Assembly (NCBI GenBank): GCA_023433705.1
Contig: JAEYUC010000071.1
Location: forward strand, 1-27,096
Reading direction: 5' to 3'
Source: Pseudomonadota bacterium
GTDB taxonomy: Bacteria > Pseudomonadota > Gammaproteobacteria > Steroidobacterales > Steroidobacteraceae
Length of the DNA stretch: 27,096 bases
Shown here: one piece after another, positions 1 through 7,168 of the stretch
Layout of the letters: each line of letters begins with the position of its first letter
Position numbering within the stretch: position 1 is the first letter of the stretch
The notes under the pieces: model-generated
The model's database searches: none
Seen by the model: only the letters and a program-made list of their open reading frames with translations
Told to the model about the DNA's origin: nothing
Position numbers and translations under genes: made by a program

Positions 1-550
1 GCGGCGGACGTGCCGCGGAAGCGCCGGGCCGCTGGGCCTGAGGCTGTGCAGGCCTGGCGGCAGGTGCCGCCGGGCGAGCGGGCGGGCTAACTACCTTCGC
101 GGCAGGGGCGGGCGTGGGCGGCGCAGCCGGGGCCGGAGGCGCCATGGGCTTGCGCAGGAACGCCAGCCGGCGCATGAGATTCGTGGTGGTGGGCGTGACG
201 AATTTGGCCGCGCCCTTGCTGTCGAGGAACTTGGCGTCGGCGATGATCATCGCGAGGCCGACCAGCTCGTTGAGCGGCGAACGCGCCGGCAGGAAGGCCG
301 CGGCCCGGCCGTCACCGACGTTCTGGAAGACGTAGGCCTTGTCGGGAGATGCATTCAGGGCCGCGACGGCGTCGATCACGAGGTTGTGTTCGTCGGGGCC
401 GAGCGCGCCCTCGTCGAGCCACAACACGTCTCCGCGTTCGTCGTGCAGCGAGATCGATTGCAGGCGATTACCCGAAAGCGCCTGCTTCAGCGCATCGCCG
501 ATAGCGGCCTTCGAATCGCCTGAAGAAGTGACACTCGCGCTCGCCTGCAT
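1..550 (-). CDS. Partial protein of unknown function, C-terminus cut by window edge
   Basis: An open frame runs on the minus strand from an ATG at 550 to the left edge without a stop, so the 3' end is missing. I do not recognise the family. The visible part of about 183 residues has a compact mixed alpha/beta-looking segment (about residues 10-125, including VLWLDEGALGPDEHNLVID and VFQNVGDGRAAAFLPARSPL) and then a proline/alanine-rich tail from about residue 130, typical of a linker to a further domain outside the window. A GGGG lies about 10 nt upstream of the ATG. The same frame stays open upstream to a TAA at 674-676 and reads protein-like, but has no ATG or GTG there, only TTG codons (for example at 640), so a longer N-terminus is possible. 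A regulatory N-terminal domain followed by a linker is my inference only. Confidence 0.6.
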   Translation of the reverse strand, partial: MQASASVTSSGDSKAAIGDALKQALSGNRLQSISLHDERGDVLWLDEGALGPDEHNLVIDAVAALNASPDKAYVFQNVGDGRAAAFLPARSPLNELVGLAMIIADAKFLDSKGAAKFVTPTTTNLMRRLAFLRKPMAPPAPAAPPTPAPAAKVVSPPARPAAPAARPAQPQAQRPGASAARPP

Positions 551-888
551 TCCTGAAATTTCCCCGGAGCGCGCGCCAAACAAACACAAGACTTCTTCAC
601 CCAAGAGAGCAAGGCGCGTGCTGAGCTCGAAGGGTCGCAAATCGAACCCCGTCTCGCCGTGACATAGCTCGCGTTACGCGACGCCATTGGCCAACAAATG
701 CCGCCCTTATGTTCAATCCCGGCCCGGGCGGCTCTTGCGCACCGCGGCGTGGTTGTCAGCCAAAACCACCGGGAAAATTGCCGCTGAAGACTAACGGAGC
801 CGGCTGCTATCTACTTTAAGTTCACTGCGATATGTTCGGGCGGCGAGACAGTGACCAACACTGCATTTCAATAACGAGGGGAATTCAC
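551..888. promoter_or_regulatory. Divergent intergenic region with a candidate operator
   Basis: This 338-bp stretch separates the minus-strand partial gene from the xylanase gene and is less GC-rich than its flanks. It should hold promoters for both. A perfect 6-bp inverted repeat, GTGGTT/AACCAC with a 9-nt spacer, lies at 749-769 and could be a repressor site. A TATGTT at 831-836 is a possible -10 for the xylanase gene. One copy of the CTATCTACT motif discussed in the findings is at 807-815. A GAGGGG ahead of the ATG at 889 is the ribosome binding site. No RNA gene or further ORF is supported here. Confidence 0.4.
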
Positions 889-2850
889 ATGAGGAAGCTA
901 GCTGGCGCGCTGTCGCGCGCATGTCTTTTCGCGTCCTTGCCACTCGCCGCACTGGCGCAGACGCCGGTGATCGTCGAAGCGGAGAGCGGCACGCTCGGCG
1001 CGGCATTGTCCATCGGCGCCCAGGACGGCAATACCTACATCACGGGTCTCAACGATACGGTGCCGCCGACGAACCCGGCGGCGGTTCCGGGCCGCGTTGC
1101 CTCCTACGAAATCACGTTTCCAGCCGCTGGAAACTACGACTTGTACGTCCGCATCCAGGCCGGCCCGAACGGCGGCAACGACGACAGCTTTTACTTCTCG
1201 AACGTCGGCTTCAACAGCCAGGACTGGGGCGCTCTCTACAACACGAGCAGCGGCGGGTACGCGAACCCGAACGCGCCCGTGTTCGTGGAAGGAACGCCCG
1301 GCGCGGGCAACCCCGCCGGCACCTCGGTCTGGAAATGGGTCCGTCTAACTAACCACCCCGGTCGCGGCGGCGGCACCGGTCCGAACGCCTGGGTGGTTCC
1401 GGACGGCAGCCTCACGCAGACCTTCTACTGGGCGTCGCGAGAAGACGGCCTGCTGTTCGACAAGTTTGCCTTCGGTCCGCAGGGCACCTGCTACTCGGTG
1501 GCCGAGCTCAACGCGGGCCTCCCCGGCACGGTGACCTGCCCGCCGCTTCCGCCGCCGCCCCCGCCGGCCTACACCTTCCCGGGCCCGGCCATCGCCAACG
1601 GTCATTCGAAATTCCTCGGCAGCGCCTGGAGCCCGGGCACCGCGAGCGCCAACTTCCTGAACTACTGGAACAAGGTGACGCCGGAGAACGCGGGGAAGTG
1701 GGGATCGGCCGAGCCGACCCGCGACGTGTTCAACTGGACGCAGCTCGACGAGGCATATGCGCTGGCCAAGAACAATGGCCTGCCGTTCCACTTCCATGTG
1801 CTCGTCTGGGGCAACCAGCAGCCGAACTGGATCGACGATCTGCCCGTCGAGGAACAGCTCGAGGAGATCCACGAGTGGTTCGCCGCGGTCGCGGCGCGTT
1901 ATCCCGACATCGACATCCTCGAAGTCGTGAACGAGCCGCTGCACGATCCGCCGTGCACGCGTGAGAACGGTGGTGGCGGCTACTGCGATGCCCTGGGTGG
2001 CCGTGGCACGCCAGAAGAGCGCGCGAAGAATCCCGACCGGGAATGGCTCTGGATCGTCAACGCGTTCAAGCTTGCGAAGCAGTACTTCCCGAAGGCGAAG
2101 CTCATGCTGAACGACTACAGCATCGAGAATTCGACCAACGACACGACGCGCTACCTGCGCATCATCCACCTGCTCAAGTCGCAGCGCCTGATCGACATCA
2201 TCGGCGTGCAGGGTCACGCGTTCTCCCAGGGTGAGCCGGCCCCGATGCCGACCTACCGCGCGAACCTCGACCGTCTGGCGCAGGTTGGCGTGCCGATCCA
2301 GGTGACCGAGCTCGACGTGGACGGCACCGAAGACGCAGTGCAGCTCGCCAACATGCAGAAGATCTTCCCGATCTACTGGGAGCATCCACGCGTCACTGGC
2401 ATCACGATGTGGGGTTACAAGCAGTTCAACCACTGGCGCCAGGCGCAGGGTGCGTGGCTCGTGTGGTCGCAGGCGGGCTCCGAAGGCGCCGAGCGTCCCG
2501 CGATGCAGTGGATCCATCGTTACGTGGCCAACAAGCTCGCGACTGTCTCGTACCAGCACCTGTTCGTGCCGAGCGGCGCTGCCGACGGCACTCCGGTGGG
2601 CAACGTCGTGGCTACGGATCCGGATGCGGGTACCGAGTTCTCGGGCTGGCGTATCGAGACTGCCGGCGAATACGGGATGGCCAGTGGCGTGGGCAAGTTT
2701 GCCATCGACCCGGCCACGGGCGCGTTGTCGGTGGCGGATGCATCCGCGATCGCCAACCTTCCGAAGGGCACGGCGCTGAAGCTGTACGTCACCGTCTGGG
2801 ACGGCTACCAGCGCAGCAAGGCGGGACGCGTCGACGTCTTCATCCAGTAA
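889..2850 (+). CDS. Secreted modular GH10 endo-1,4-beta-xylanase
   Basis: Predicted to hydrolyse internal beta-1,4 bonds of xylan outside the cytoplasm. The 653-residue product starts at the ATG behind GAGGGG; the frame is open further upstream but the signal peptide (residues 1-23, cut after ALA or AQ) fixes this start. Residues about 26-200 form a carbohydrate-binding beta-sandwich of CBM6/CBM35 type (EAESG at 30-34, DGLLFDKFAF at 186-195). A proline-rich linker follows (218-227). The GH10 barrel covers about 235-550: it has ENAGKW at 266-271, the acid/base Glu349 in VVNEPL and the nucleophile Glu474 in VTELD. Residues about 556-653 resemble a cadherin-like repeat (VVATDPDAG, FAIDPATGALSV, YVTVWDG). 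GH10 assignment is firm; the exact CBM family is not. The gene stands alone and ends in a strong terminator. Confidence 0.93.
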   Translation: MRKLAGALSRACLFASLPLAALAQTPVIVEAESGTLGAALSIGAQDGNTYITGLNDTVPPTNPAAVPGRVASYEITFPAAGNYDLYVRIQAGPNGGNDDSFYFSNVGFNSQDWGALYNTSSGGYANPNAPVFVEGTPGAGNPAGTSVWKWVRLTNHPGRGGGTGPNAWVVPDGSLTQTFYWASREDGLLFDKFAFGPQGTCYSVAELNAGLPGTVTCPPLPPPPPPAYTFPGPAIANGHSKFLGSAWSPGTASANFLNYWNKVTPENAGKWGSAEPTRDVFNWTQLDEAYALAKNNGLPFHFHVLVWGNQQPNWIDDLPVEEQLEEIHEWFAAVAARYPDIDILEVVNEPLHDPPCTRENGGGGYCDALGGRGTPEERAKNPDREWLWIVNAFKLAKQYFPKAKLMLNDYSIENSTNDTTRYLRIIHLLKSQRLIDIIGVQGHAFSQGEPAPMPTYRANLDRLAQVGVPIQVTELDVDGTEDAVQLANMQKIFPIYWEHPRVTGITMWGYKQFNHWRQAQGAWLVWSQAGSEGAERPAMQWIHRYVANKLATVSYQHLFVPSGAADGTPVGNVVATDPDAGTEFSGWRIETAGEYGMASGVGKFAIDPATGALSVADASAIANLPKGTALKLYVTVWDGYQRSKAGRVDVFIQ

Positions 2851-2874
2851 AGACCGATCGACGGTTCGAACGAA

Positions 2875-2907
2875 GAGGGCCGGTCCGCGTGGACCGGCCC
2901 TCTTTTT
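2875..2907 (+). terminator. Rho-independent terminator after the xylanase gene
   Basis: Perfect 12-bp stem GAGGGCCGGTCC/GGACCGGCCCTC around a GCGT loop, followed at once by TTTTT. It starts 24 nt after the xylanase stop and abuts the stop codon of the convergent DUF1993 gene. In the other direction there is no T-tract, so it mainly serves the plus strand. Confidence 0.93.
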
Positions 2908-3411
2908 CTAGCTGCCCAGGTAGTCGCGCTTGCCGATGTCCACGCCGTTGTGGCGCAGCACGTTGTAGGCCGTCACGTGGTGAAAGAAGAAATTGGGCAA
3001 CGCCCAGTGCTGCAGGAACGGGAGTCCCTTCATCTCGAGCGTGCGATCCCGCAATGGGATCTTGATGTCGCGCGTCTCGCTGCCCTCGAGCGCCGAGGCC
3101 GGAACGGTGCCGAGGAAATCGATCGTCTTCTTCACGCGCGCGAGCAGTTCGTCCATGGTCGTTTCGTTGTCCTCGAACTTGGGTGGGTCGATGCCGGCCA
3201 GCCGCGCCATGGAGTTCTTCGCGAAATCGCTCGTGAGCTGGACCTGCTTCGAGAACGGCAGCATGTCCGGGGCGAGGCGCAGCGACACGAAGACGTTCGG
3301 GTCGAAGTTGCGCGCTTTCGCGTTGGCGACGCCTTTCTCCATCACGTGTTGCAGCTGCGTGAGCGCCTTGCGGAACACGTCATGGCTCAGGGCGTACATC
3401 GAAATCTTCAT
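2908..3411 (-). CDS. DUF1993 family protein
   Basis: The 167-residue product has the look of the DUF1993 family, small cytoplasmic all-alpha proteins related in fold to DinB-like four-helix bundles; no biochemical role is established. Recognisable family features are the N-terminal YALSHDVFRKALTQL, LAPDMLPFSKQVQ near residues 46-58, and a C-terminal LPNFFFHHVTAYNVLRHNG segment with paired histidines. Length matches the family. The start ATG at 3411 is preceded by GAAAGGAAAGG, a good ribosome binding site. It is divergent from a LysR-type regulator with 65 bp between them, the usual geometry for a LysR protein controlling its neighbour, so regulation by that gene is a reasonable inference. Confidence 0.85.
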   Translation of the reverse strand: MKISMYALSHDVFRKALTQLQHVMEKGVANAKARNFDPNVFVSLRLAPDMLPFSKQVQLTSDFAKNSMARLAGIDPPKFEDNETTMDELLARVKKTIDFLGTVPASALEGSETRDIKIPLRDRTLEMKGLPFLQHWALPNFFFHHVTAYNVLRHNGVDIGKRDYLGS

Positions 3412-3476
3412 GGGCCTTTCCTTTCTCGATTCTTTAGTGGAACAATAAAAGCACCAACAGTCGCTTTGGTGCGCAT
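3412..3476. promoter_or_regulatory. Divergent promoter region with a 22-bp palindrome
   Basis: The 65-bp gap between the DUF1993 and LysR genes contains a perfect inverted repeat GCACCAA-N8-TTGGTGC at 3451-3472, ending 4 nt before the LysR start codon. The size and dyad symmetry suit a LysR-type operator, and the position would allow autorepression. An AT-rich stretch (AACAATAAAA, 3441-3450) lies beside it. Function is inferred from position. Confidence 0.55.
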
Positions 3477-4373
3477 ATGAGTGAATTGTGGTCCGCCGCT
3501 CAGCTCGCTGTCTTCGCGCGAGTCGTCGAGCTCAATGGATTCTCCGCCGCGGCGCGCGCCTATCGCGTGCCCAAGGTCGCCATCAGTCGCGCCATCGCGG
3601 ATCTCGAAAAATCCGTCGGTGCTCAATTGCTGAAGCGTACCACCCGAAGGATTTTTCTCACCGCCGCAGGTGAAGCCGTGTTGCCGCACGCGCGCACCAT
3701 CGGCGACGAGGTCGAGAAGGTACGGCAGCTCGCGCTCGGATTCTCGACCAAGCGTACCGGCCCGCTGCGCGTGGTCGCCGATCCGACCTACGGGCGTGTG
3801 CTGCTCGCGCCGCTGGTGCCGCGTTTCCTGGACAGTTTTCCCGACATCGCGCTCGACGTCGTGCTCGACGCGGACCAGTCGGGCGAGTGGGACGTCGCGA
3901 TCCGCGCCGGCGCCAACGACGACCCGAAACTCGGCTCGCGCCTGCTCGGCGCACCCCCGGCGGTGTTGTGCGCCACTCCCGCCTACCTGCAGAAACATCC
4001 GGCGCCGGACCGGCCGGAGGGACTGCGCGACCACGCGCTGCTCACGCCCACTCCCGATGGCGCGGAATACCGCTTCCAGATGACCAAAGCCTCCGCGCGC
4101 GCCGAAGTGCGCGTGCAGCCGAAACTGGCCGTGGACGACCCAGCTGTCCTGCACAGCGCGACGGTCGCGGGGCTCGGCATCGGGCTGCTGCCGGAGTTCC
4201 TATGCCGCCAGGGTGTTGCGACGGCGAAGCTGCGTAAGGTGCTCGCCGATTGGCAGGCGCCCTCGGCCGCGCCACTGTACGCGGTGTTTCCCGCCGGCCT
4301 CGAAGGCGATCCTCGCGTGAAGAGCTTCGTCGATTTCGCGGCGGCGAATATAGTCCCCGCGCTCGCGAATTGA
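3477..4373 (+). CDS. LysR-family transcriptional regulator
   Basis: A 298-residue LysR-type regulator. The N-terminal winged helix-turn-helix spans about residues 5-65 (VFARVVELNGFSAAARAYR, then the recognition helix region VPKVAISRAIADLEKSVG, then QLLKRTTRRIFLTAAGE). Residues about 90-295 form the substrate-binding effector domain, beginning GPLRVVADPTYGRVLLAPLV. Its sequence fits the large group of LysR proteins close to DsdC/PA-type regulators; the inducer cannot be read from sequence. There is no clear Shine-Dalgarno before the ATG at 3477. It lies 9 bp upstream of the acyl-CoA dehydrogenase gene on the same strand and is divergent from the DUF1993 gene, so it may control either or both. 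Confidence 0.92.
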   Translation: MSELWSAAQLAVFARVVELNGFSAAARAYRVPKVAISRAIADLEKSVGAQLLKRTTRRIFLTAAGEAVLPHARTIGDEVEKVRQLALGFSTKRTGPLRVVADPTYGRVLLAPLVPRFLDSFPDIALDVVLDADQSGEWDVAIRAGANDDPKLGSRLLGAPPAVLCATPAYLQKHPAPDRPEGLRDHALLTPTPDGAEYRFQMTKASARAEVRVQPKLAVDDPAVLHSATVAGLGIGLLPEFLCRQGVATAKLRKVLADWQAPSAAPLYAVFPAGLEGDPRVKSFVDFAAANIVPALAN

Positions 4374-4382
4374 GGAGCCTGC

Positions 4383-6197
4383 ATGTACCGCGCACCGGTC
4401 AAGGACATCCGGTTTGTCCTGGATGAGCTCATCGGCACGGAGCAGATCCGCGCCTGCCCCGAGTTCGTCGATTACTCGAGTGAAACCAACGAAGCCATCC
4501 TGAGCGAGGCGGCCAAGTTCGCCGAGTCCGTGCTCGAGCCGCTGTGCAAGAGCGGGGATCGCCAGGGCGCACAGTGGTCGCCGCACGGCGTGACGATGCC
4601 GGACGGCTTCCGCGAGGCCTACCAGCACTTCTGCGAGAGTGGTTGGCCCGCGCTGCGTTCGAAGGCCGAATTCGGCGGGCAGAACGTGCCGGCCGTGCTG
4701 GGCACCGCGGTCGAGGAGCTGTGGGCCTCGTCGAATCTCGCCTTCAAGCTCTGCCCGATGCTGACCCAGGGCGCGATCGAGGCGATCCAGCTCTTCGGTT
4801 CGCCGCAGCAGAAGCAGCTCTACCTGCCGCGCATGGTGACCGGCGAATGGACCGGCACGATGAACCTCACGGAACCGCAGGCCGGCAGCGATCTCGCGCA
4901 GGTGCGCGCGCGCGCGGTGCCCGCCGGTCCCAACTACCGCATCTACGGCCAGAAGATCTTCATCACCTACGGCGAACACGACCTGACCGAGAACATCGTG
5001 CACATGGTGCTGGCGCGCATCGACGGCGCGCCGCCCGGCGTGCGCGGCATCTCGCTGTTCATGGTGCCGAAGTTCTGGGTGAACGCGGACGGCACGCCCG
5101 GCCCGCGTAACGACGTGAACTGCGCGTCCATCGAACACAAGCTCGGCATCCACGCGAGCCCGACCTGCGTGATGATGTACGGCGAGAACGAGGGCGCGCT
5201 CGGGTTGCTGGTCGGCGAGGCGAATCGCGGCCTCGAATACATGTTCGTCATGATGAACGCGGCGCGCCTTTCCGTCGGCCTCGAGGGCTACGCGCAGGGT
5301 GAGCGCGCTTTCCAGCAGGCGGTCGAATGGGCACGCACGCGCGTGCAGGGCAAGCCGCCCGTGCCGATCGCGAAAGTCGCCGGTTCCGCCTCGCTCGGCA
5401 CGAGCTCTTCGCCCGCGCCGATCATCGGCCACCCGGACGTGAAGCGCATGTTGCTGAGCATGAAGTCGACGGTCGAGGCATCACGCGCGATGGCGCTGTA
5501 TGCCGCGTACCAGCTCGATCTCGGCCACGCGCATCCGGACGCCGCCGTGCGCGCCGCGGCGCAGGCGCGCGGCGATCTGCTGATTCCGATCGTGAAGGGT
5601 TTCTGCACCGAAGCCGGCATCGAGATCGCCAGCACCGGCATCCAGGTCCACGGCGGCATGGGATACATCGAGGAAACGGGCGCCGCGCAGACATTGCGCG
5701 ACGTGCGCATCACGACGATCTACGAGGGCACGACCGGCATCCAGTCGAACGATCTGATCGGTCGCAAGTTCGGGCGCGATCGCGGCGCCGCACTCGGCGC
5801 GTTCCTCGACGAGATGAAGGAGTCGCTCGAGGCGCTCGCGCCGCAACATCCCGACGTGCTGCGCACGCGTGACGCGGCGCTCGCGGCGGTCGCGCGACTG
5901 CGCAGCGTCGCCGATTCGCTGCTGCATGCGCTGAACGTTTCGCCGGATCGCGCGATGGCGGTGTCGGTGCCGTTCCTCAAGATCTGCGGGCTCACGATCG
6001 GCGGATGGCTCATGGCGCGCGCCGCCACCGTCGCCGCGCAGAAACTCGCCGCCGGAAACGATCGTGAATTCCACGAGGGAAAGATCGGGACCGCGAACTT
6101 CTTCGCGTCGCAGGTGCTGCCGCAGACCCTTGCTCTCGAGCAGGTGATCGCGCATGGCAGCGACGCGGTGGTTGGCGCCGACGCCGCGCTCATCTGA
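4383..6197 (+). CDS. Acyl-CoA dehydrogenase, long DmdC-like type
   Basis: FAD-dependent alpha,beta-dehydrogenation of an acyl-CoA, acting in fatty acid or related acyl catabolism. At 604 residues it is longer than the usual 380-residue enzymes and follows the architecture of 3-methylmercaptopropionyl-CoA dehydrogenase (DmdC) homologues: a short N-terminal extension (MYRAPVKDIRFVLDEL, AcylCoA_DH_N-like), an N-terminal helical part, the beta domain with MNLTEPQAGSDL at 160-171, the C-terminal helical part with IYEGTTGIQSNDLIGRKFG holding catalytic Glu448, and an extra C-terminal domain of about 130 residues. The QVHGGMGYIEE motif is at 421-431. The ATG has GAGGAG upstream. The real substrate is unknown: most DmdC-like proteins outside marine bacteria are probably not specific for methylmercaptopropionyl-CoA. 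It is 11 bp upstream of the aldo/keto reductase gene and likely co-transcribed with it. Confidence 0.93.
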   Translation: MYRAPVKDIRFVLDELIGTEQIRACPEFVDYSSETNEAILSEAAKFAESVLEPLCKSGDRQGAQWSPHGVTMPDGFREAYQHFCESGWPALRSKAEFGGQNVPAVLGTAVEELWASSNLAFKLCPMLTQGAIEAIQLFGSPQQKQLYLPRMVTGEWTGTMNLTEPQAGSDLAQVRARAVPAGPNYRIYGQKIFITYGEHDLTENIVHMVLARIDGAPPGVRGISLFMVPKFWVNADGTPGPRNDVNCASIEHKLGIHASPTCVMMYGENEGALGLLVGEANRGLEYMFVMMNAARLSVGLEGYAQGERAFQQAVEWARTRVQGKPPVPIAKVAGSASLGTSSSPAPIIGHPDVKRMLLSMKSTVEASRAMALYAAYQLDLGHAHPDAAVRAAAQARGDLLIPIVKGFCTEAGIEIASTGIQVHGGMGYIEETGAAQTLRDVRITTIYEGTTGIQSNDLIGRKFGRDRGAALGAFLDEMKESLEALAPQHPDVLRTRDAALAAVARLRSVADSLLHALNVSPDRAMAVSVPFLKICGLTIGGWLMARAATVAAQKLAAGNDREFHEGKIGTANFFASQVLPQTLALEQVIAHGSDAVVGADAALI

Positions 6198-6208
6198 GGA
6201 GAAGATAG

Positions 6209-7168
6209 ATGATCGATCGACGGACATTCCTCGCAATCGGCGCCGCCAGCGCGGGCATGAGCATCGCGGCCGGCGCACACGACACCGGACACCCGCACGA
6301 GCACAAGCCGGGCGGCCTGGTGACGCCGACCGCTCCGCTGCTCAAGCGCAAGATCCCGTCCAGCGGCCAGACGATCCCGGCGATCGGGCTCGGCACCTCG
6401 GGTCCGTTCGAGGTCGGCACCGACGCGGCGGCGCGCGCGCCGCTGCGCGAAGTACTGCAGGCCTTCTTCGATGGTGGCGCTTCGCTCATCGACACCTCGC
6501 CGATGTATTCGACCGCGGAAGCCGTGCTCGGCAGCCTGCTGACGCCGGAACAGCAGGCCAAGGTTTTCATGGCGACCAAGGTGTGGACGCCCGGATCGGG
6601 CGGTCACGGCGAACAGAAGGGCATCGAGCAGATGCAGCGCTCGATGAATCTGCTCAAGCGCAAGACCATCGACCTCATGCAGGTGCACAACCTCGTGGAT
6701 CTCGATGCGCACCTGAAGACGTTGCGGCGCTGGAAGGAAGAAGGGCGCATCAAGTACATCGGGATCACCCACTACACGACGAGTTCGTATCCCGACCTCA
6801 TCTCGATCATGGGTCGCGAGAAACTGGATTTCGTGCAGTTCAACTATTCCGCCGCCACGCGCGAAGCGGAGAAGAAGCTGCTCCCGCTGTGCGCGGACAA
6901 GGGCGTGGCCGTGATCATCAATCGCGCCTTCGAGGACGGCAACCTGTTCGCGCGCGTGAAGGGCAAGCCCGTTCCGGAGTGGGCCACGGAGTTCGATGCG
7001 AAGAGCTGGGCGCAGATTTTCCTGAAGTTCGTTCTCGCGCACCCGGCGGTGACCTGCGTGATCCCCGCGACCGGAAAGGTCAGGAACCTCGTCGACAACC
7101 TCGGCGCCGCCGTCGGCAGATTGCCGAACGAGAAACAGCGCGCGCAGATCGTCGCGGCGCTGGACTAG
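6209..7168 (+). CDS. Aldo/keto reductase with an N-terminal Tat-like signal
   Basis: A 319-residue TIM-barrel oxidoreductase of the aldo/keto reductase superfamily, expected to be NAD(P)H-dependent. The catalytic tetrad is visible as Asp95 and Tyr100 (IDTSPMYSTAE), Lys124 (MATKVW) and His160 (LMQVHN). IPAIGLGTSGPFEVG at about 57-71 is the start of the barrel. The N-terminus DRRTFLAIGAASAGMSIAAGA resembles a twin-arginine signal, followed by a His-rich HDTGHPHEH stretch, so the enzyme may be exported folded with its cofactor. The start ATG has GAGGAGA 6 nt upstream. It follows the acyl-CoA dehydrogenase gene after 11 bp. Its TAG stop overlaps the stop of the convergent gene within one CTAG. 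Substrate unknown. Confidence 0.9.
   Translation: MIDRRTFLAIGAASAGMSIAAGAHDTGHPHEHKPGGLVTPTAPLLKRKIPSSGQTIPAIGLGTSGPFEVGTDAAARAPLREVLQAFFDGGASLIDTSPMYSTAEAVLGSLLTPEQQAKVFMATKVWTPGSGGHGEQKGIEQMQRSMNLLKRKTIDLMQVHNLVDLDAHLKTLRRWKEEGRIKYIGITHYTTSSYPDLISIMGREKLDFVQFNYSAATREAEKKLLPLCADKGVAVIINRAFEDGNLFARVKGKPVPEWATEFDAKSWAQIFLKFVLAHPAVTCVIPATGKVRNLVDNLGAAVGRLPNEKQRAQIVAALD

Noticed and set aside
551..888. RNA gene or riboswitch in the first intergenic region
   Set aside because: No extended pairing or known aptamer motif could be seen; only a short operator-like repeat.
1345..2559. 404-codon antisense frame within the xylanase gene
   Set aside because: No domain or ribosome binding site; composition typical of antisense to GC-rich coding sequence.
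4200..5432. 410-codon antisense frame within the acyl-CoA dehydrogenase gene
   Set aside because: Shadow of the sense gene, His/Arg-rich, no recognisable motif.
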